From: an uncultured Clostridia bacterium
Lineage (GTDB): Bacteria; Bacillota; Clostridia; TANB77; CAG-508
DNA: 64,000 nt
Direction of reading: 5' to 3'
Assembly (NCBI GenBank): GCA_948676835.1
Contig: CAPOZU010000002.1
Span: 1 to 64,000 of the forward strand
Below are positions 32,109-41,458 of the stretch, in pieces (the first letter of the stretch is position 1; the number at the start of each line of letters is the position of its first letter). The translations under genes were made by a program, and so were the position numbers. The notes beneath the pieces were generated by a model. It saw only the letters and a list, made by a program, of their open reading frames with translations, ran no database searches and was not told the origin of the DNA.

Positions 32109-32767
32109 TAGTCGTTACCTCCTTTTGCTTCTTTTTTAGCTGGAAGAACTTCTCCTTTATAAATCCATACTTTTACACCGATTTTTCCATAAGTTGTATC
32201 AGCTTCGTAGAAACCATAGTCTATGTCAGCCCTTAATGTTTGTAGTGGTATAGTACCTTCTTTATAGAATTCTGTTCTTGCCATATCAGCTCCACCTAAT
32301 CTACCAGATACAGCTGTTTTGATTCCTAATGCTCCAGCTTTCATAGCTTTTTGCATTGATTGTTTCATTGCTCTTCTGAATGAAATTCTTCTTTCTAGTT
32401 GATTTGCAATACTTTCTGCTACTAATTGAGCATCTGTATCTACATTTTTAACCTCAACTATATTTAAATTAACTTCTTTGTTTATCATTTTTTCAAGTTC
32501 TGCTTTTAATGCTTCTGAAAGGTTTCCACCTTTACCAATAACTAAACCTGGTTTAGCTGTATAAACATTAACTTTTACGAATTTAGCAGTTCTTTCGATT
32601 TCTATTTTTGAAATTCCACTAATAAATAGTTTCTTTTTCACATATTCACGAATTTTATGGTCTTCAACTAGGTAATCACTGAAGTTTTTGTCATCTGCAT
32701 ACCATTTTGAACTCCAATCTTTGATTACACCTACTCTTATCCCATTTGGATGAACTTTTTGTCCCAT
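32108..32767 (-). CDS. rpsC: 30S ribosomal protein S3
   Basis: The 219-residue protein has GQKVHPNGIRVGVIKDWSS, the KH motif VIGKGGNLSEALKAELEKM and GRLGGADMARTEFYKEG. S3 lines the mRNA entry. Standard length. Confidence 0.98.
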   Translation of the reverse strand: MGQKVHPNGIRVGVIKDWSSKWYADDKNFSDYLVEDHKIREYVKKKLFISGISKIEIERTAKFVKVNVYTAKPGLVIGKGGNLSEALKAELEKMINKEVNLNIVEVKNVDTDAQLVAESIANQLERRISFRRAMKQSMQKAMKAGALGIKTAVSGRLGGADMARTEFYKEGTIPLQTLRADIDYGFYEADTTYGKIGVKVWIYKGEVLPAKKEAKGGND

Positions 32768-32787
32768 CGTAAATATCCTCCTTTCTC

Positions 32788-33162
32788 TTATTTACTCTCT
32801 CTTAAAACTATTGTTATATGACTTGTTCTTTTTCTAATTCTAACTGCTGAACCTTTTGCAGCTGGTCTAATTCTTTTTAATGTAGGACCTTGGTTTGCAT
32901 ATATTTCTGCAACATAAAGGTTAGCTCTATTCATGAAATGATTATTTTCAGCGTTTGCGATAGCTGAATTTAATAACTTTTCTAATATTTCAGCTGAAGC
33001 CTTTGGTGCGAATTTTACTATATTTTGAGCTTCTTCAACACTTTTACCTCTCATTAAGTCTGCTACTATTTTAACTTTTCTAGATGAAATTCTAGCATAA
33101 CTTAGAGTTGCTCTAGCTTCCGCTACTTGAGTTGTTTTCTCTTCCACTGTTATATCCTCCAA
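32788..33162 (-). CDS. rplV: 50S ribosomal protein L22
   Basis: The 124-residue protein has ATLSYARISSRKVKIVADLM, the tunnel-loop region and TSHITIVL. The first 14 residues (acidic, EDITVEEKTTQVAE) are an N-terminal extension compared with many L22 proteins. Confidence 0.97.
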   Translation of the reverse strand: MEDITVEEKTTQVAEARATLSYARISSRKVKIVADLMRGKSVEEAQNIVKFAPKASAEILEKLLNSAIANAENNHFMNRANLYVAEIYANQGPTLKRIRPAAKGSAVRIRKRTSHITIVLRESK

Positions 33163-33173
33163 TTTCTAAATTT

Positions 33174-33449
33174 TTATTTTTTTGTTGTTTTATCTCCTGC
33201 GTGACCTTTAAATGTTCTTGTAGGAGCAAATTCTCCTAATTTATGACCGATCATTTCTTCTGAAATATATACAGGAACATGTTTTCTTCCATCATGAACA
33301 GCTATTGTATGTCCTACCATTTGAGGATATATTGTAGATGCTCTTGACCATGTTTTTAATACTTCTTTTTTACCTGTTTCGTTCATAGCTTCAATTCTTT
33401 TCATAAGTTCTGGAGCTACATAAGGTACTTTTTTACTTGATCTTGACAT
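33174..33449 (-). CDS. rpsS: 30S ribosomal protein S19
   Basis: The 91-residue protein has SRSSKKVPYVAPELMKRIEA, TIYPQMVGHTIAVHDGRKHV and LGEFAPTRTFKGH. It lies in the subunit head. Standard length. Confidence 0.98.
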   Translation of the reverse strand: MSRSSKKVPYVAPELMKRIEAMNETGKKEVLKTWSRASTIYPQMVGHTIAVHDGRKHVPVYISEEMIGHKLGEFAPTRTFKGHAGDKTTKK

Positions 33450-33466
33450 TAGTTTTCTCCCTTCTC

Positions 33467-34294
33467 TTATTTTCTTCTCTTAACTATAAATTTGTTAGAT
33501 TGTTTTTTCTTATTTCTTGTCTTATATCCAAGAGCTGGTTTACCCCAAGGAGTCATAGGTCCACTATGTCCAACTGGAGCTCTACCTTCACCACCACCAT
33601 GAGGGTGATCGTTAGGGTTCATAACAGATCCTCTAACTGTAGGTCTAATTCCCATATGTCTTTTTCTTCCTGCTTTACCTAATTTAATATTTTCATGATC
33701 TGTATTTCCTATTGTTCCGATTGTAGCTCTACATCTTACAGAGATTAATCTCATTTCTCCTGATGGAAGTCTAACGTGTGCATAAGCACCTTCTTTAGCC
33801 ATTAATTGAGCTTCTTGACCAGCAGATCTTACTAATTTTCCACCTTGACCTGGATTTAATTCTATATTATGAATTAATGTACCAACTGGAATACTAGAAA
33901 TTGGCATTGCATTTCCTGGTTTAATATCCACATTTTCTCCAGAAACTACTTTGTCACCATCTGTTAATCCAACTGGTGCTAAGATGTAACTTTTTGTTCC
34001 ATCTTCATATTCTACTAAAGCAATATTTGCACTTCTGTTTGGATCGTATTCAATACCAATTACAGTAGCTGTCATATTGTCTTTTTGTCTTTTAAAATCA
34101 ATTATTCTATATTTTTGTCTATTTCCACCACCTTGGTGTCTTACTGTTATTCTACCATATGAATTTCTACCAGCATTTTTTCTTTTTGTAGCTAATAGAG
34201 ATTTTTCTGGTGTTTTCTTTGTGATTTCTTCGTATGTAGAAGAAGTCATATTTCTTCTTGATGGTGTATATGGTCTATAATGTTTAATTCCCAT
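33467..34294 (-). CDS. rplB: 50S ribosomal protein L2
   Basis: The 275-residue protein has GIKHYRPYTPSRRNMTSSTY, RNSYGRITVRHQGGG and MNPNDHPHGGGEGRAPVG with the conserved His near the peptidyl transferase centre. Standard length. Confidence 0.98.
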   Translation of the reverse strand: MGIKHYRPYTPSRRNMTSSTYEEITKKTPEKSLLATKRKNAGRNSYGRITVRHQGGGNRQKYRIIDFKRQKDNMTATVIGIEYDPNRSANIALVEYEDGTKSYILAPVGLTDGDKVVSGENVDIKPGNAMPISSIPVGTLIHNIELNPGQGGKLVRSAGQEAQLMAKEGAYAHVRLPSGEMRLISVRCRATIGTIGNTDHENIKLGKAGRKRHMGIRPTVRGSVMNPNDHPHGGGEGRAPVGHSGPMTPWGKPALGYKTRNKKKQSNKFIVKRRK

Positions 34295-34353
34295 TTTAAT
34301 TTCTCTCCTTTTATTAATTTATTATCCGGGTTCTTTCCCGATATTACTTATTT

Positions 34354-34701
34354 CTAAGCACCCATAAATTCATCTATTGAATCTTTATACTTCTTAGAAA
34401 CTTTAACTTCTTTTCCACCTTTTCCAAGGTATTTCATATCAGATACGTTTGTATCTATAGTTACGATAGCTTTTTTCCAATCTGGAGTTTTTCCATATGC
34501 ATATCTAACTCTTTTTTCTTTTCCTTTTACAGTCATTGTATTTACTTTTAATACTTTAACTTCAAATAATTTTTCTACAGCATTTTTGATTTCTACTTTT
34601 GTTGCGTTTTTTGCAACTTTGAAAGTGTATTTTCCTTCTTGCATATCCATGCTACTTTTTTCAGTAACGATAGGTTTTAATATAATATCTTCTGCTACCA
34701 T
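34354..34701 (-). CDS. rplW: 50S ribosomal protein L23
   Basis: The 115-residue protein has ILKPIVTEKSSMDMQEGKYT and KNATKVEIKNAVEKLFEVKV. L23 docks trigger factor and SRP at the tunnel exit. The C-terminal 20 residues (KYLGKGGKEVKVSKKYKDS) extend past the usual end of about 95-100 residues. Confidence 0.97.
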   Translation of the reverse strand: MVAEDIILKPIVTEKSSMDMQEGKYTFKVAKNATKVEIKNAVEKLFEVKVLKVNTMTVKGKEKRVRYAYGKTPDWKKAIVTIDTNVSDMKYLGKGGKEVKVSKKYKDSIDEFMGA

Positions 34702-34703
34702 GA

Positions 34704-35327
34704 TTAAGCATACACCTCCTCTAATTTTTTAATTGTATCTACTGTAACAACTAATTTTTTATTTTTTAATAATTCATATACATTAATTGTATTTACTGAA
34801 CTTGTTGTAACATTAGCTAAGTTTCTAGCTGATTTTTGAACAACTTCATTGTTTGATGGTAATACTATTAAAGCTTTTTCTTCAACTTTTAAGTTTTTCA
34901 TAGCATCTGCCATTTGTTTTGTTTTGATTTCTTTGAAATCAAATTTATCAACAACTACTAAATCATTTTCTAATACTTTAGAGCTTAATAATGATTTAAT
35001 TGCTAATTGTCTTTCTTTTCTATTTACTCTATATTTATAAGATCTTGGTTTTGGTCCTAAAGCAATACCACCTTTGATCCATTGTGGAGCTCTGATAGAA
35101 CCTTGTCTTGCTCTACCTGTACCTTTTTGTTTCCAAGGTTTTCTTCCACCGCCTCTTACTTCAGCTCTTGTTTTTGTGCTTTGTGTACCTTGTCTTTGGT
35201 TAGCTAAATAGTTAACTAAAACACTGTGTACAACTGCTTCGTTAGGTTCAATTCCAAAAATTTCTTCTTTTAAATCTACTGAACTAACTTTTTTTCCTTT
35301 TATATCATATACATCTATACTTGGCAT
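34704..35327 (-). CDS. rplD: 50S ribosomal protein L4
   Basis: The 207-residue protein has the extended loop GTQSTKTRAEVRGGGRKPWK then QKGTGRARQGSIRAPQW that reaches into the exit tunnel. In Escherichia coli L4 also controls the S10 operon leader. Two bases separate it from rplW. Confidence 0.98.
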   Translation of the reverse strand: MPSIDVYDIKGKKVSSVDLKEEIFGIEPNEAVVHSVLVNYLANQRQGTQSTKTRAEVRGGGRKPWKQKGTGRARQGSIRAPQWIKGGIALGPKPRSYKYRVNRKERQLAIKSLLSSKVLENDLVVVDKFDFKEIKTKQMADAMKNLKVEEKALIVLPSNNEVVQKSARNLANVTTSSVNTINVYELLKNKKLVVTVDTIKKLEEVYA

Positions 35328-35346
35328 TTAATCTTCCTCCTTCCTT

Positions 35347-35985
35347 CTATTTAGATGCTTTAACTGTTTTTCTAATTTTTAAAATGCATCCTTTATTTCC
35401 AGGTACTGAACCTTTTATTAAAATAGCATTTTTATCTAAGTCTACTCTTACAACTTCTAGATTTTGTACAGTAACTTTTTCTACACCCATATGTCCTGGT
35501 AATTTTTTACCTTTGAAAACTCTACCTGGTGTAGATGTAGATCCCATTGATCCTGGTCTTCTATGATACATAGAACCATGTCCCATAGGTCCTCTTGATT
35601 GTCCATGACGTTTAATAACACCTTGGAATCCTTTACCTTTTGTGATACCTTGAACATCAACTTTTTCTCCAGCTTCAAAAGTATCTACTTTGATTTCTGC
35701 TCCTACTTTTAAATCAGCAGCGCATTCTGGACATGTTCTAAATTCTCTTAAATGTTTTGTAGCTGTAACTTCAGCTTTTTTGAAATGTCCTTGTTCTGGT
35801 TTGTTAACTTTTGATTCTTTAACTGCACCAAAACCTAATTGAACAGCATTGTATCCGTCTGTTTCAACTGTTTTAACTTGAACTACTGGACATGGTCCAG
35901 CTTCTATAACTGTTACTGGAATAACTGCACCTTTTTCATCAAAGATTTGTGTCATTCCAACTTTTCTTCCTATTATTGCTTTCAT
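35347..35985 (-). CDS. rplC: 50S ribosomal protein L3
   Basis: The 212-residue protein starts KAIIGRKVGMTQIFDEKGAV and has GVIKRHGQSRGPMGHGSMYH and KGKKLPGHMGVEKVTVQNL. It is a primary 23S rRNA assembly protein. Standard length. Confidence 0.98.
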   Translation of the reverse strand: MKAIIGRKVGMTQIFDEKGAVIPVTVIEAGPCPVVQVKTVETDGYNAVQLGFGAVKESKVNKPEQGHFKKAEVTATKHLREFRTCPECAADLKVGAEIKVDTFEAGEKVDVQGITKGKGFQGVIKRHGQSRGPMGHGSMYHRRPGSMGSTSTPGRVFKGKKLPGHMGVEKVTVQNLEVVRVDLDKNAILIKGSVPGNKGCILKIRKTVKASK

Positions 35986-36005
35986 CTTTCTTCCTCCTAC
36001 TATTG

Positions 36006-36028
36006 GCTCGAACGCGTAGCGTTAGAGC
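36006..36028 (-). repeat. GC-rich hairpin between rpsJ and rplC
   Basis: GCTCGAACGC (36006-36015) pairs with GCGTTAGAGC (36019-36028), nine of ten bases, around GTA. It is much richer in GC than the surrounding spacer and has no T-run. Confidence 0.6.
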
Positions 36029-36067
36029 TTGGTTTGATTTTTAGAAATTTCTTTCTTAATTTATAAA

Positions 36068-36397
36068 CTATAATTTGATTTCGATATCAACACCTGCTGG
36101 TAACTCTAATTTCATTAAGCTATCAACTGTTTTTTGTGTTGGATAAAGAATATCAATAACTCTTTTGTGTGTTCTCATTTCAAATTGTTCTCTTGAATCT
36201 TTGTGTTTGTGTGGAGAACGTAAAATAGTTACTATCTCTTTCTCTGTTGGAAGTGGAATAGGACCTGAAACTTTAGCTCCTGTTCTCTTAGCAGTATCTA
36301 CTATTTTTTCAGCAGACTGATCTAAAACAACGTAGTCATAAGCTTTTAATCTTATTCTGATTTTGTCACTTCCTATTTTTGTGTTTGATGTTGCCAT
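36068..36397 (-). CDS. rpsJ: 30S ribosomal protein S10
   Basis: The 109-residue protein has KIRIRLKAYDYVVLDQSAEK, GPIPLPTEKEIVTILRSPH and THKRVIDILYPTQKTVDSL. S10 is in the subunit head and also a transcription factor (NusE). It is the first gene of the superoperon. Confidence 0.98.
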   Translation of the reverse strand: MATSNTKIGSDKIRIRLKAYDYVVLDQSAEKIVDTAKRTGAKVSGPIPLPTEKEIVTILRSPHKHKDSREQFEMRTHKRVIDILYPTQKTVDSLMKLELPAGVDIEIKL

Positions 36398-36655
36398 TTA
36401 AATTTTCCCTCCTTAATATAATATTTGGCTAACGGCAAGTTATCAACGTACCCTGGTGTTTCTTATAACCCCATTTTAAAATCCAAGTATTCCTTGTGCT
36501 TAAAATTTAACAGCATTTCAATTTTAAACTAAAAATCTTGGATAAGTTATGTACATTTATCAAACTTATCGCCTGGTCTATGCCAAGACATACTCCACAG
36601 AAGTTCCCTCCACTTATAGTGTAGCCACATTCTGCTTCTTCGCTTTATCTTACGC
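36398..36655 (-). promoter_or_regulatory. Leader of the S10 superoperon
   Basis: About 258 nucleotides lie between the predicted transcription start and rpsJ. They contain several self-complementary stretches, including GATAAGTTTGATAA with AACTTATC on the minus strand. Ribosomal protein leaders before the S10 operon are known in Firmicutes, including Clostridia, and L4 controls this operon in Escherichia coli. Whether this leader belongs to a known class was not tested. No ORF of note lies in it. Confidence 0.55.
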
Positions 36656-36661
36656 CTTAAT

Positions 36662-36690
36662 ATTATACTACGGCACTAGGGCTTTGTCAA
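36662..36690 (-). promoter_or_regulatory. Main promoter of the ribosomal superoperon
   Basis: On the minus strand a perfect TTGACA (36685-36690), 17 bases, and a perfect TATAAT (36662-36667). It is the best promoter seen in the window. Confidence 0.9.
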
Positions 36691-36721
36691 CAATTTATTT
36701 CATATTTTTTCCAAAAAATAA

Positions 36722-36761
36722 ATAGCTCATAAAATTAGCTTAAGCTAACTTCATGAGCTAT
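36722..36761 (-). terminator. Terminator of the envelope-gene transcript
   Basis: ATAGCTCAT and ATGAGCTAT form the outer stem and TTAGCTTAAGCTAA the inner palindrome. On the minus strand TTATTTTTT follows. It insulates the ribosomal promoter from the upstream genes. Confidence 0.75.
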
Positions 36762-36764
36762 AAT

Positions 36765-37841
36765 TTAATCTACAACTAATGAGCATTCTATTCCTGTTTT
36801 TCCTTGTAAAATTCCATTATTATATTTTAATAAGCTAACTGTTGAATTTCCTGTTGCTTGTGGTATTTCTACCATAATTTCCATTATTCCATCATTATCT
36901 ACATCTAAAATTTCTACATTATTAATATTCAAATAATATTCAGCAGTAGAATCTTTTTTCCATTTACTTTTTTCAATTGATGCTAAATCATTTACTTTTG
37001 TTCCTTTTGAATCAATTAATGTAATTTTTGAAAAACCAGTTTTCTTATTAGCTAATATTAAAATATATTCATCTGTTTGATTTCCATCTAAATCTACTAT
37101 TAATGTTTTCACATTTGTATAGTCTGCAACATTTGGGTTGTTATCTAAAACAATAGTTGGAACTGTATTTACTACTTTTATTGGTCTAGGAATTGCATTA
37201 TAATCTTCTGAAATAGCAACTTTTCCAACATTATCTATTTTAACTAGTCCTTCATATAATTGTGTTGAAAGTGTTCCTAGTTTTTGTTCTTTAAAACTGT
37301 AATTTTCATAATTATAATATGTAATAACATATTTATCTGCTGCATCATTAGTATTATCTATATATTTTAATGTAACTTCATCCATTTTTGAAGTATCTAA
37401 TATTAAACCATTATATAAAACTACTAATTCTTCATTTAAGAATTTTCTTGTATTTGTTCCATCTGTAACGGCAGGATTATTTGCAGTTTGATTTGTTACA
37501 TCTGACAATGCAGAATCTATAATATTAGCTATAGAATCAACAACTTCATTTGTGTTATCTGTTGCTACGGTTGTATTTACTAAATTTTCTGGTAAACTTG
37601 AAACAATTTCATTAACACTTTCTTTTTCTTGATGAATTAAATAATATGTTAAAGCACCAGTTCCCAATATTAAAACTATAAATGCTGCAAATATGAAATT
37701 TCCAACTGTACCTATCTTTATTTTTATAGGTTCTGATTCACTTTTTTCTGAATCTTTTTTACCATGTTCCTTATTTTCTTTTGTTTCTTCATTTTCAGCA
37801 TTTTCTTTTTGTTCTTCTTTTTCTTTATCAAGATTTTCCAT
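36765..37841 (-). CDS. Single-pass membrane protein with Asp-rich repeat-like extracellular part
   Basis: The 358-residue protein has a highly charged cytoplasmic tail (residues 1-45, Glu/Lys), one membrane segment (VGNFIFAAFIVLILGTGALT) and an outside part. The outside part contains DLDGNQTDEYILIL and DVDNDGIMEIMVEI, which resemble the Asp loops of FG-GAP/VCBS-type repeats that bind calcium. No enzyme motif was found. It follows the 37878 gene by 36 bases and likely shares its transcript. Role unknown, perhaps an envelope adhesin or a scaffold. Confidence 0.6.
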   Translation of the reverse strand: MENLDKEKEEQKENAENEETKENKEHGKKDSEKSESEPIKIKIGTVGNFIFAAFIVLILGTGALTYYLIHQEKESVNEIVSSLPENLVNTTVATDNTNEVVDSIANIIDSALSDVTNQTANNPAVTDGTNTRKFLNEELVVLYNGLILDTSKMDEVTLKYIDNTNDAADKYVITYYNYENYSFKEQKLGTLSTQLYEGLVKIDNVGKVAISEDYNAIPRPIKVVNTVPTIVLDNNPNVADYTNVKTLIVDLDGNQTDEYILILANKKTGFSKITLIDSKGTKVNDLASIEKSKWKKDSTAEYYLNINNVEILDVDNDGIMEIMVEIPQATGNSTVSLLKYNNGILQGKTGIECSLVVD

Positions 37842-37877
37842 TTTATATTCTCCTTAAAATTTTAACTTAAGTTTATT

Positions 37878-40157
37878 TTACAATATATTAGAACTATTAA
37901 TATACTCTATTATTCTTCCGATTTCACTTGACATTGTATCTTGATATTTAGGTTCTTCATCTCTGTGGTTATTATAATTACTGTATCCATATTTATTTAA
38001 AAATCTATTTGTTTCTAATTCAATTGTTTCTCTTCTAGTCATCTTTCTATTATCATAAAGTAAATTTTTGCCTTCCTTTTCTTCAACAATACTTTGAACT
38101 TTAGATTCTAAAACTATATAATTTCTTCTTAATTCTTCAGCTAACGCTTTTAAATCTAAAACATCATCTTGTACAAGTTCATCATCTTCATTGTCATTAA
38201 CAAACATTGTTATTTCTGCCATTAATTCATGTATACTATAATTATGTGCTAAACTTAATTTTTTAGATAAGGTTTTCCTTATTGCTCTTTGTCTATATTC
38301 TATCTGTTCTATCATAAAATCATCTATTTTATTTTTTCCTGTAAATAAACCAATAAATCTACTAAAAGTTCCTTTTTCTTCTATTATTTCTAAATCATCT
38401 TTTAATTTTTTTAGTTCAGCTTCTCCTCTTATTTCCCTAATTTTTTCTGCAATCCCTCTTTTTAGTTCATTTTCTTCAATAATTGCCATTTCTTCAAATC
38501 TAGTTATTTTGCTATTTCTAACTGCAATTTTAGGATTGTTTAGATAATTTAACAATGTGCTTATTTCTATACTAGATTTAGAAATAAGCTCTAAATCTAA
38601 TTCTATTCTTTCATTATACTCTTTTCTGCAAAGTTCATTTGCTTTCTCATTAATCTTTACTACTTGCTCTTTTAAGCTTTCTGCAGCTTTTCTCATTTCA
38701 AACGCATTATTTAAAGCACTATAAGATGACCCCATATTTCCAGCAATCTTAGCATGATTTTGCTGTTTGCTAATTAATGCATTTATATCATTTAGTAACT
38801 TTTGAACAGTGTTAACATTTTCTTTGCATTCTTGTTTTACTCTTTTTTGAGTTTCATTCTCTTCAATAGTTTCTTCTTGAGATATTTCTTCATTACTATT
38901 TTCTATATTCTCAGAAGTAGTATCAATATCAGTAGTTGAAATATCATTTTCACTATCTATTTCAAATTTCTTGTTTTCGTTTTCTACTGTAGTTTCTTCT
39001 ACAGCATCTTCTGAGTCACTATCATCTTCTTTTAACAATACTGCTGTAGCTAATATTTTCTCATTTTCTTCCTTAAAGTTTAAAGCTTCATTTATATTTA
39101 TAATCTTTGTATCTTGAGTAGTATCTGTACTCTCATTTACTTTATCTGATTCATTATCATCCTCTATTTCTTCTAGTTCATATTCAACATCTTTAAATTG
39201 TTCTTCTATCTCCCTACACTCTGCAATCATATAAACAGCAATATTTCTTTTCCAGTTATTTATAAAATCTATATTTTGTTTTCTTATCTCAAAAACATTT
39301 GTTGAAATTCTCTTAAGGTCATTTAATTCATTTGTAACTCTTTCAACATCATTATAATTAGCTGTTCTATCTATATCTGAATATTCAGAATCTAATTCAT
39401 TTTCATCTATTGCATTTTCATAAACTCTAAGAAGTTGTTCCATTTTTCTTATGTTATCGAAATTAATTGAATTTTCTCTTTCAAGCTTTATACATTCTTC
39501 TAACTTTCTTTTTATCGAATAAGAATTTTCTAATATATAATTATAAAGTCCATTTCTTTCCATAACATTAAGTTTATCTAAATTTTGTTTTTCTAGAACA
39601 ATATTATAGCATTTGAAATATTTAGATTCTTCCAAATTTATTGTTCTATCTTCTTCTATACTTTTTACTCTTGTAAATGGCGAAATTAAAATACAATTTT
39701 TATATTTATCTGAATTTAAAATTTTTCCAACATCTATAAATGGTACATTTTCTTCTAAAGTTATTGTTATTCCAACAGGTCTATTCCACTTAGAGGCATA
39801 TTCTTCTTCCATTTTTTCATCTGTTGTTGCTGACCAAATTCTATCTATAAATGGTTCTGCTTTTAAACGTTCTATTTCTGCTAAATTTGTTCCTCTAAAA
39901 AATTTTCTATTTTCATGCTTAATTTTGCAAAAATTTTTAATAAATAACTTATATAGTAATTTTGTACTCATAAGGTTTTCTATAACTGCCGTTCTATCAT
40001 ACGGAATTTTTACTACTTCATTTTCAACTTCATCGCTTAATAAAGCTATATCAGTTTCACTGTTACTAACTAGTAACTGGTTAATAGCTTGGTATTTTAC
40101 ATCCATATATACTTCAAGATTTTGAAGTTCTTCATTTGTAAAATCTAATTCCATCAT
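37878..40157 (-). CDS. Large protein with degenerate ADP-ribosyltransferase-like domain and coiled coils
   Basis: The 759-residue protein starts at MMELDF (40157), five bases after AAGGTGG. Residues 80-165 follow an ART fold: KFFRGTN (the conserved Arg), then WSATTDEKMEEEYASKW (in place of STS), and NCILISPFTRVKSI where active enzymes have ExE. The catalytic Glu appears to be missing. The rest is mostly helical, with Glu-rich stretches (residues 330-430) and coiled coils from 440 onwards. It has no signal peptide or membrane segment. The ART relation is inferred from pattern; it could also be a phage-head-like protein fold. Confidence 0.5.
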   Translation of the reverse strand: MMELDFTNEELQNLEVYMDVKYQAINQLLVSNSETDIALLSDEVENEVVKIPYDRTAVIENLMSTKLLYKLFIKNFCKIKHENRKFFRGTNLAEIERLKAEPFIDRIWSATTDEKMEEEYASKWNRPVGITITLEENVPFIDVGKILNSDKYKNCILISPFTRVKSIEEDRTINLEESKYFKCYNIVLEKQNLDKLNVMERNGLYNYILENSYSIKRKLEECIKLERENSINFDNIRKMEQLLRVYENAIDENELDSEYSDIDRTANYNDVERVTNELNDLKRISTNVFEIRKQNIDFINNWKRNIAVYMIAECREIEEQFKDVEYELEEIEDDNESDKVNESTDTTQDTKIININEALNFKEENEKILATAVLLKEDDSDSEDAVEETTVENENKKFEIDSENDISTTDIDTTSENIENSNEEISQEETIEENETQKRVKQECKENVNTVQKLLNDINALISKQQNHAKIAGNMGSSYSALNNAFEMRKAAESLKEQVVKINEKANELCRKEYNERIELDLELISKSSIEISTLLNYLNNPKIAVRNSKITRFEEMAIIEENELKRGIAEKIREIRGEAELKKLKDDLEIIEEKGTFSRFIGLFTGKNKIDDFMIEQIEYRQRAIRKTLSKKLSLAHNYSIHELMAEITMFVNDNEDDELVQDDVLDLKALAEELRRNYIVLESKVQSIVEEKEGKNLLYDNRKMTRRETIELETNRFLNKYGYSNYNNHRDEEPKYQDTMSSEIGRIIEYINSSNIL

Positions 40158-40204
40158 TCGTACCACCTTACATTTTTTTCCTGAATAATTATATCATTTA
40201 CATA

Positions 40205-41440
40205 TTAATTGTTCAATAATTCAATTGCTTTATTTAATTGTGAATCTTCTTCTGATTCTTCATCTAATTCAACTTCATAATCTGGTTCGATTCCAACTTT
40301 ATTAATTTTTGTTTCATTTGGTGTAAAATATTCATTTACAGTTAATTTTAAAGCACTATTATCTTCTAATAAATATACACTTTGAATTACACCTTTTCCA
40401 AATGTTTTAGTTCCCACAGATTTTGCTTTTCCAGAATCTTTTAAAGCTCCTAATAAAATTTCTGAAGCACTTGCAGAATATTCATTTGATAACACAATAA
40501 TCTCGCAATCTATTATTGGATCATTTTCTGCTTTACTATATTCTTTATTTCCATTTGCATCTACAGTTATTAGTAAATTTTCTCCCTTTGGAATAAAGTA
40601 ATCTGCAATTACTAATGCTTCATCTACTAATCCACCTGTATTATTTCTTAAATCAACAATTAATTTCTTAGCTCCTTGATTTTTTAAACTATCAATTGCT
40701 GTTTTAAATTCTTCTGCACATCCTTCATCAAAAGTTAATAATGAAATATAACCTATATTATTTTCAAGCATTTTTTCTTCTACATGATATATTTTTATAG
40801 CTTCTCTTTTTAAGTTAAAATCTAAATATTCATTATCCCTTAAAATTTTTATTTTAACTTCTGTTCCTTCTTCACCTTTTATTAATGAAGCAACTTTGTC
40901 TGATGATGTTCCTAATACATTTTCTTCATTTACAAGAGCAATTATATCTCCTTGCTCAATTCCAGCTTTTTCAGCTGGTGACCCTTCTATTGGAGATAAA
41001 ACAACAACATTGTTATTTTTATCTGTCGCCATATAAATACCTATGCCAACATAATTTCCTAATGCTTGACTTTGAAAATCATCCCATTCATCAGTTGTCA
41101 TATATTCTGAATATTCGTCATCTAATCCGTTTATATATCCTTTTATTGTTTCATCAAGCATTTTTTCTTCATCAATTTCACCTATGTAAACTTGATCTAT
41201 AAGTTTTCTAAAATTTTTTAAATTTTTTGCAATAGCATTTATATTTTCATCTGGATCAGCTGATGATTCAGTTTTATTTAGTATTATTGATTTTGCATAA
41301 TAATACATTGTAAATTCTGATGAAAATACAGCAACAATTATTAATAATATAATAGTTGTTATAACATGCTTTATTTTTAAACTTTTCTTTTCTTTTTCGA
41401 ATTCTAAAAGTAATTCGTCTTCGTGATTGTTTTCTTCCAT
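40205..41440 (-). CDS. ctpA: Carboxy-terminal processing protease (S41), CtpA-like
   Basis: The 411-residue protein has an N-terminal membrane anchor (ITTIILLIIVAVFSSEFTMY), a PDZ domain (GIGIYMATDKNNNVVV, then GSPAEKAGIEQGDIIA) and the S41 core. The catalytic Ser is in NEYSASASEILLG and the Lys in TKTFGKGVIQS. Proteases of this family trim envelope proteins, including peptidoglycan hydrolases. It follows two M23 hydrolases and ftsEX on the same strand, so it may process or turn over those hydrolases. Confidence 0.95.
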   Translation of the reverse strand: MEENNHEDELLLEFEKEKKSLKIKHVITTIILLIIVAVFSSEFTMYYYAKSIILNKTESSADPDENINAIAKNLKNFRKLIDQVYIGEIDEEKMLDETIKGYINGLDDEYSEYMTTDEWDDFQSQALGNYVGIGIYMATDKNNNVVVLSPIEGSPAEKAGIEQGDIIALVNEENVLGTSSDKVASLIKGEEGTEVKIKILRDNEYLDFNLKREAIKIYHVEEKMLENNIGYISLLTFDEGCAEEFKTAIDSLKNQGAKKLIVDLRNNTGGLVDEALVIADYFIPKGENLLITVDANGNKEYSKAENDPIIDCEIIVLSNEYSASASEILLGALKDSGKAKSVGTKTFGKGVIQSVYLLEDNSALKLTVNEYFTPNETKINKVGIEPDYEVELDEESEEDSQLNKAIELLNN

Positions 41441-41458
41441 TTTTCCCCCATTAATTTA

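Noticed and set aside
33437..36066. Plus-strand frames opposite ribosomal protein genes
   Set aside because: The minus-strand genes are certain, and the plus-strand frames have no starts with ribosome sites.
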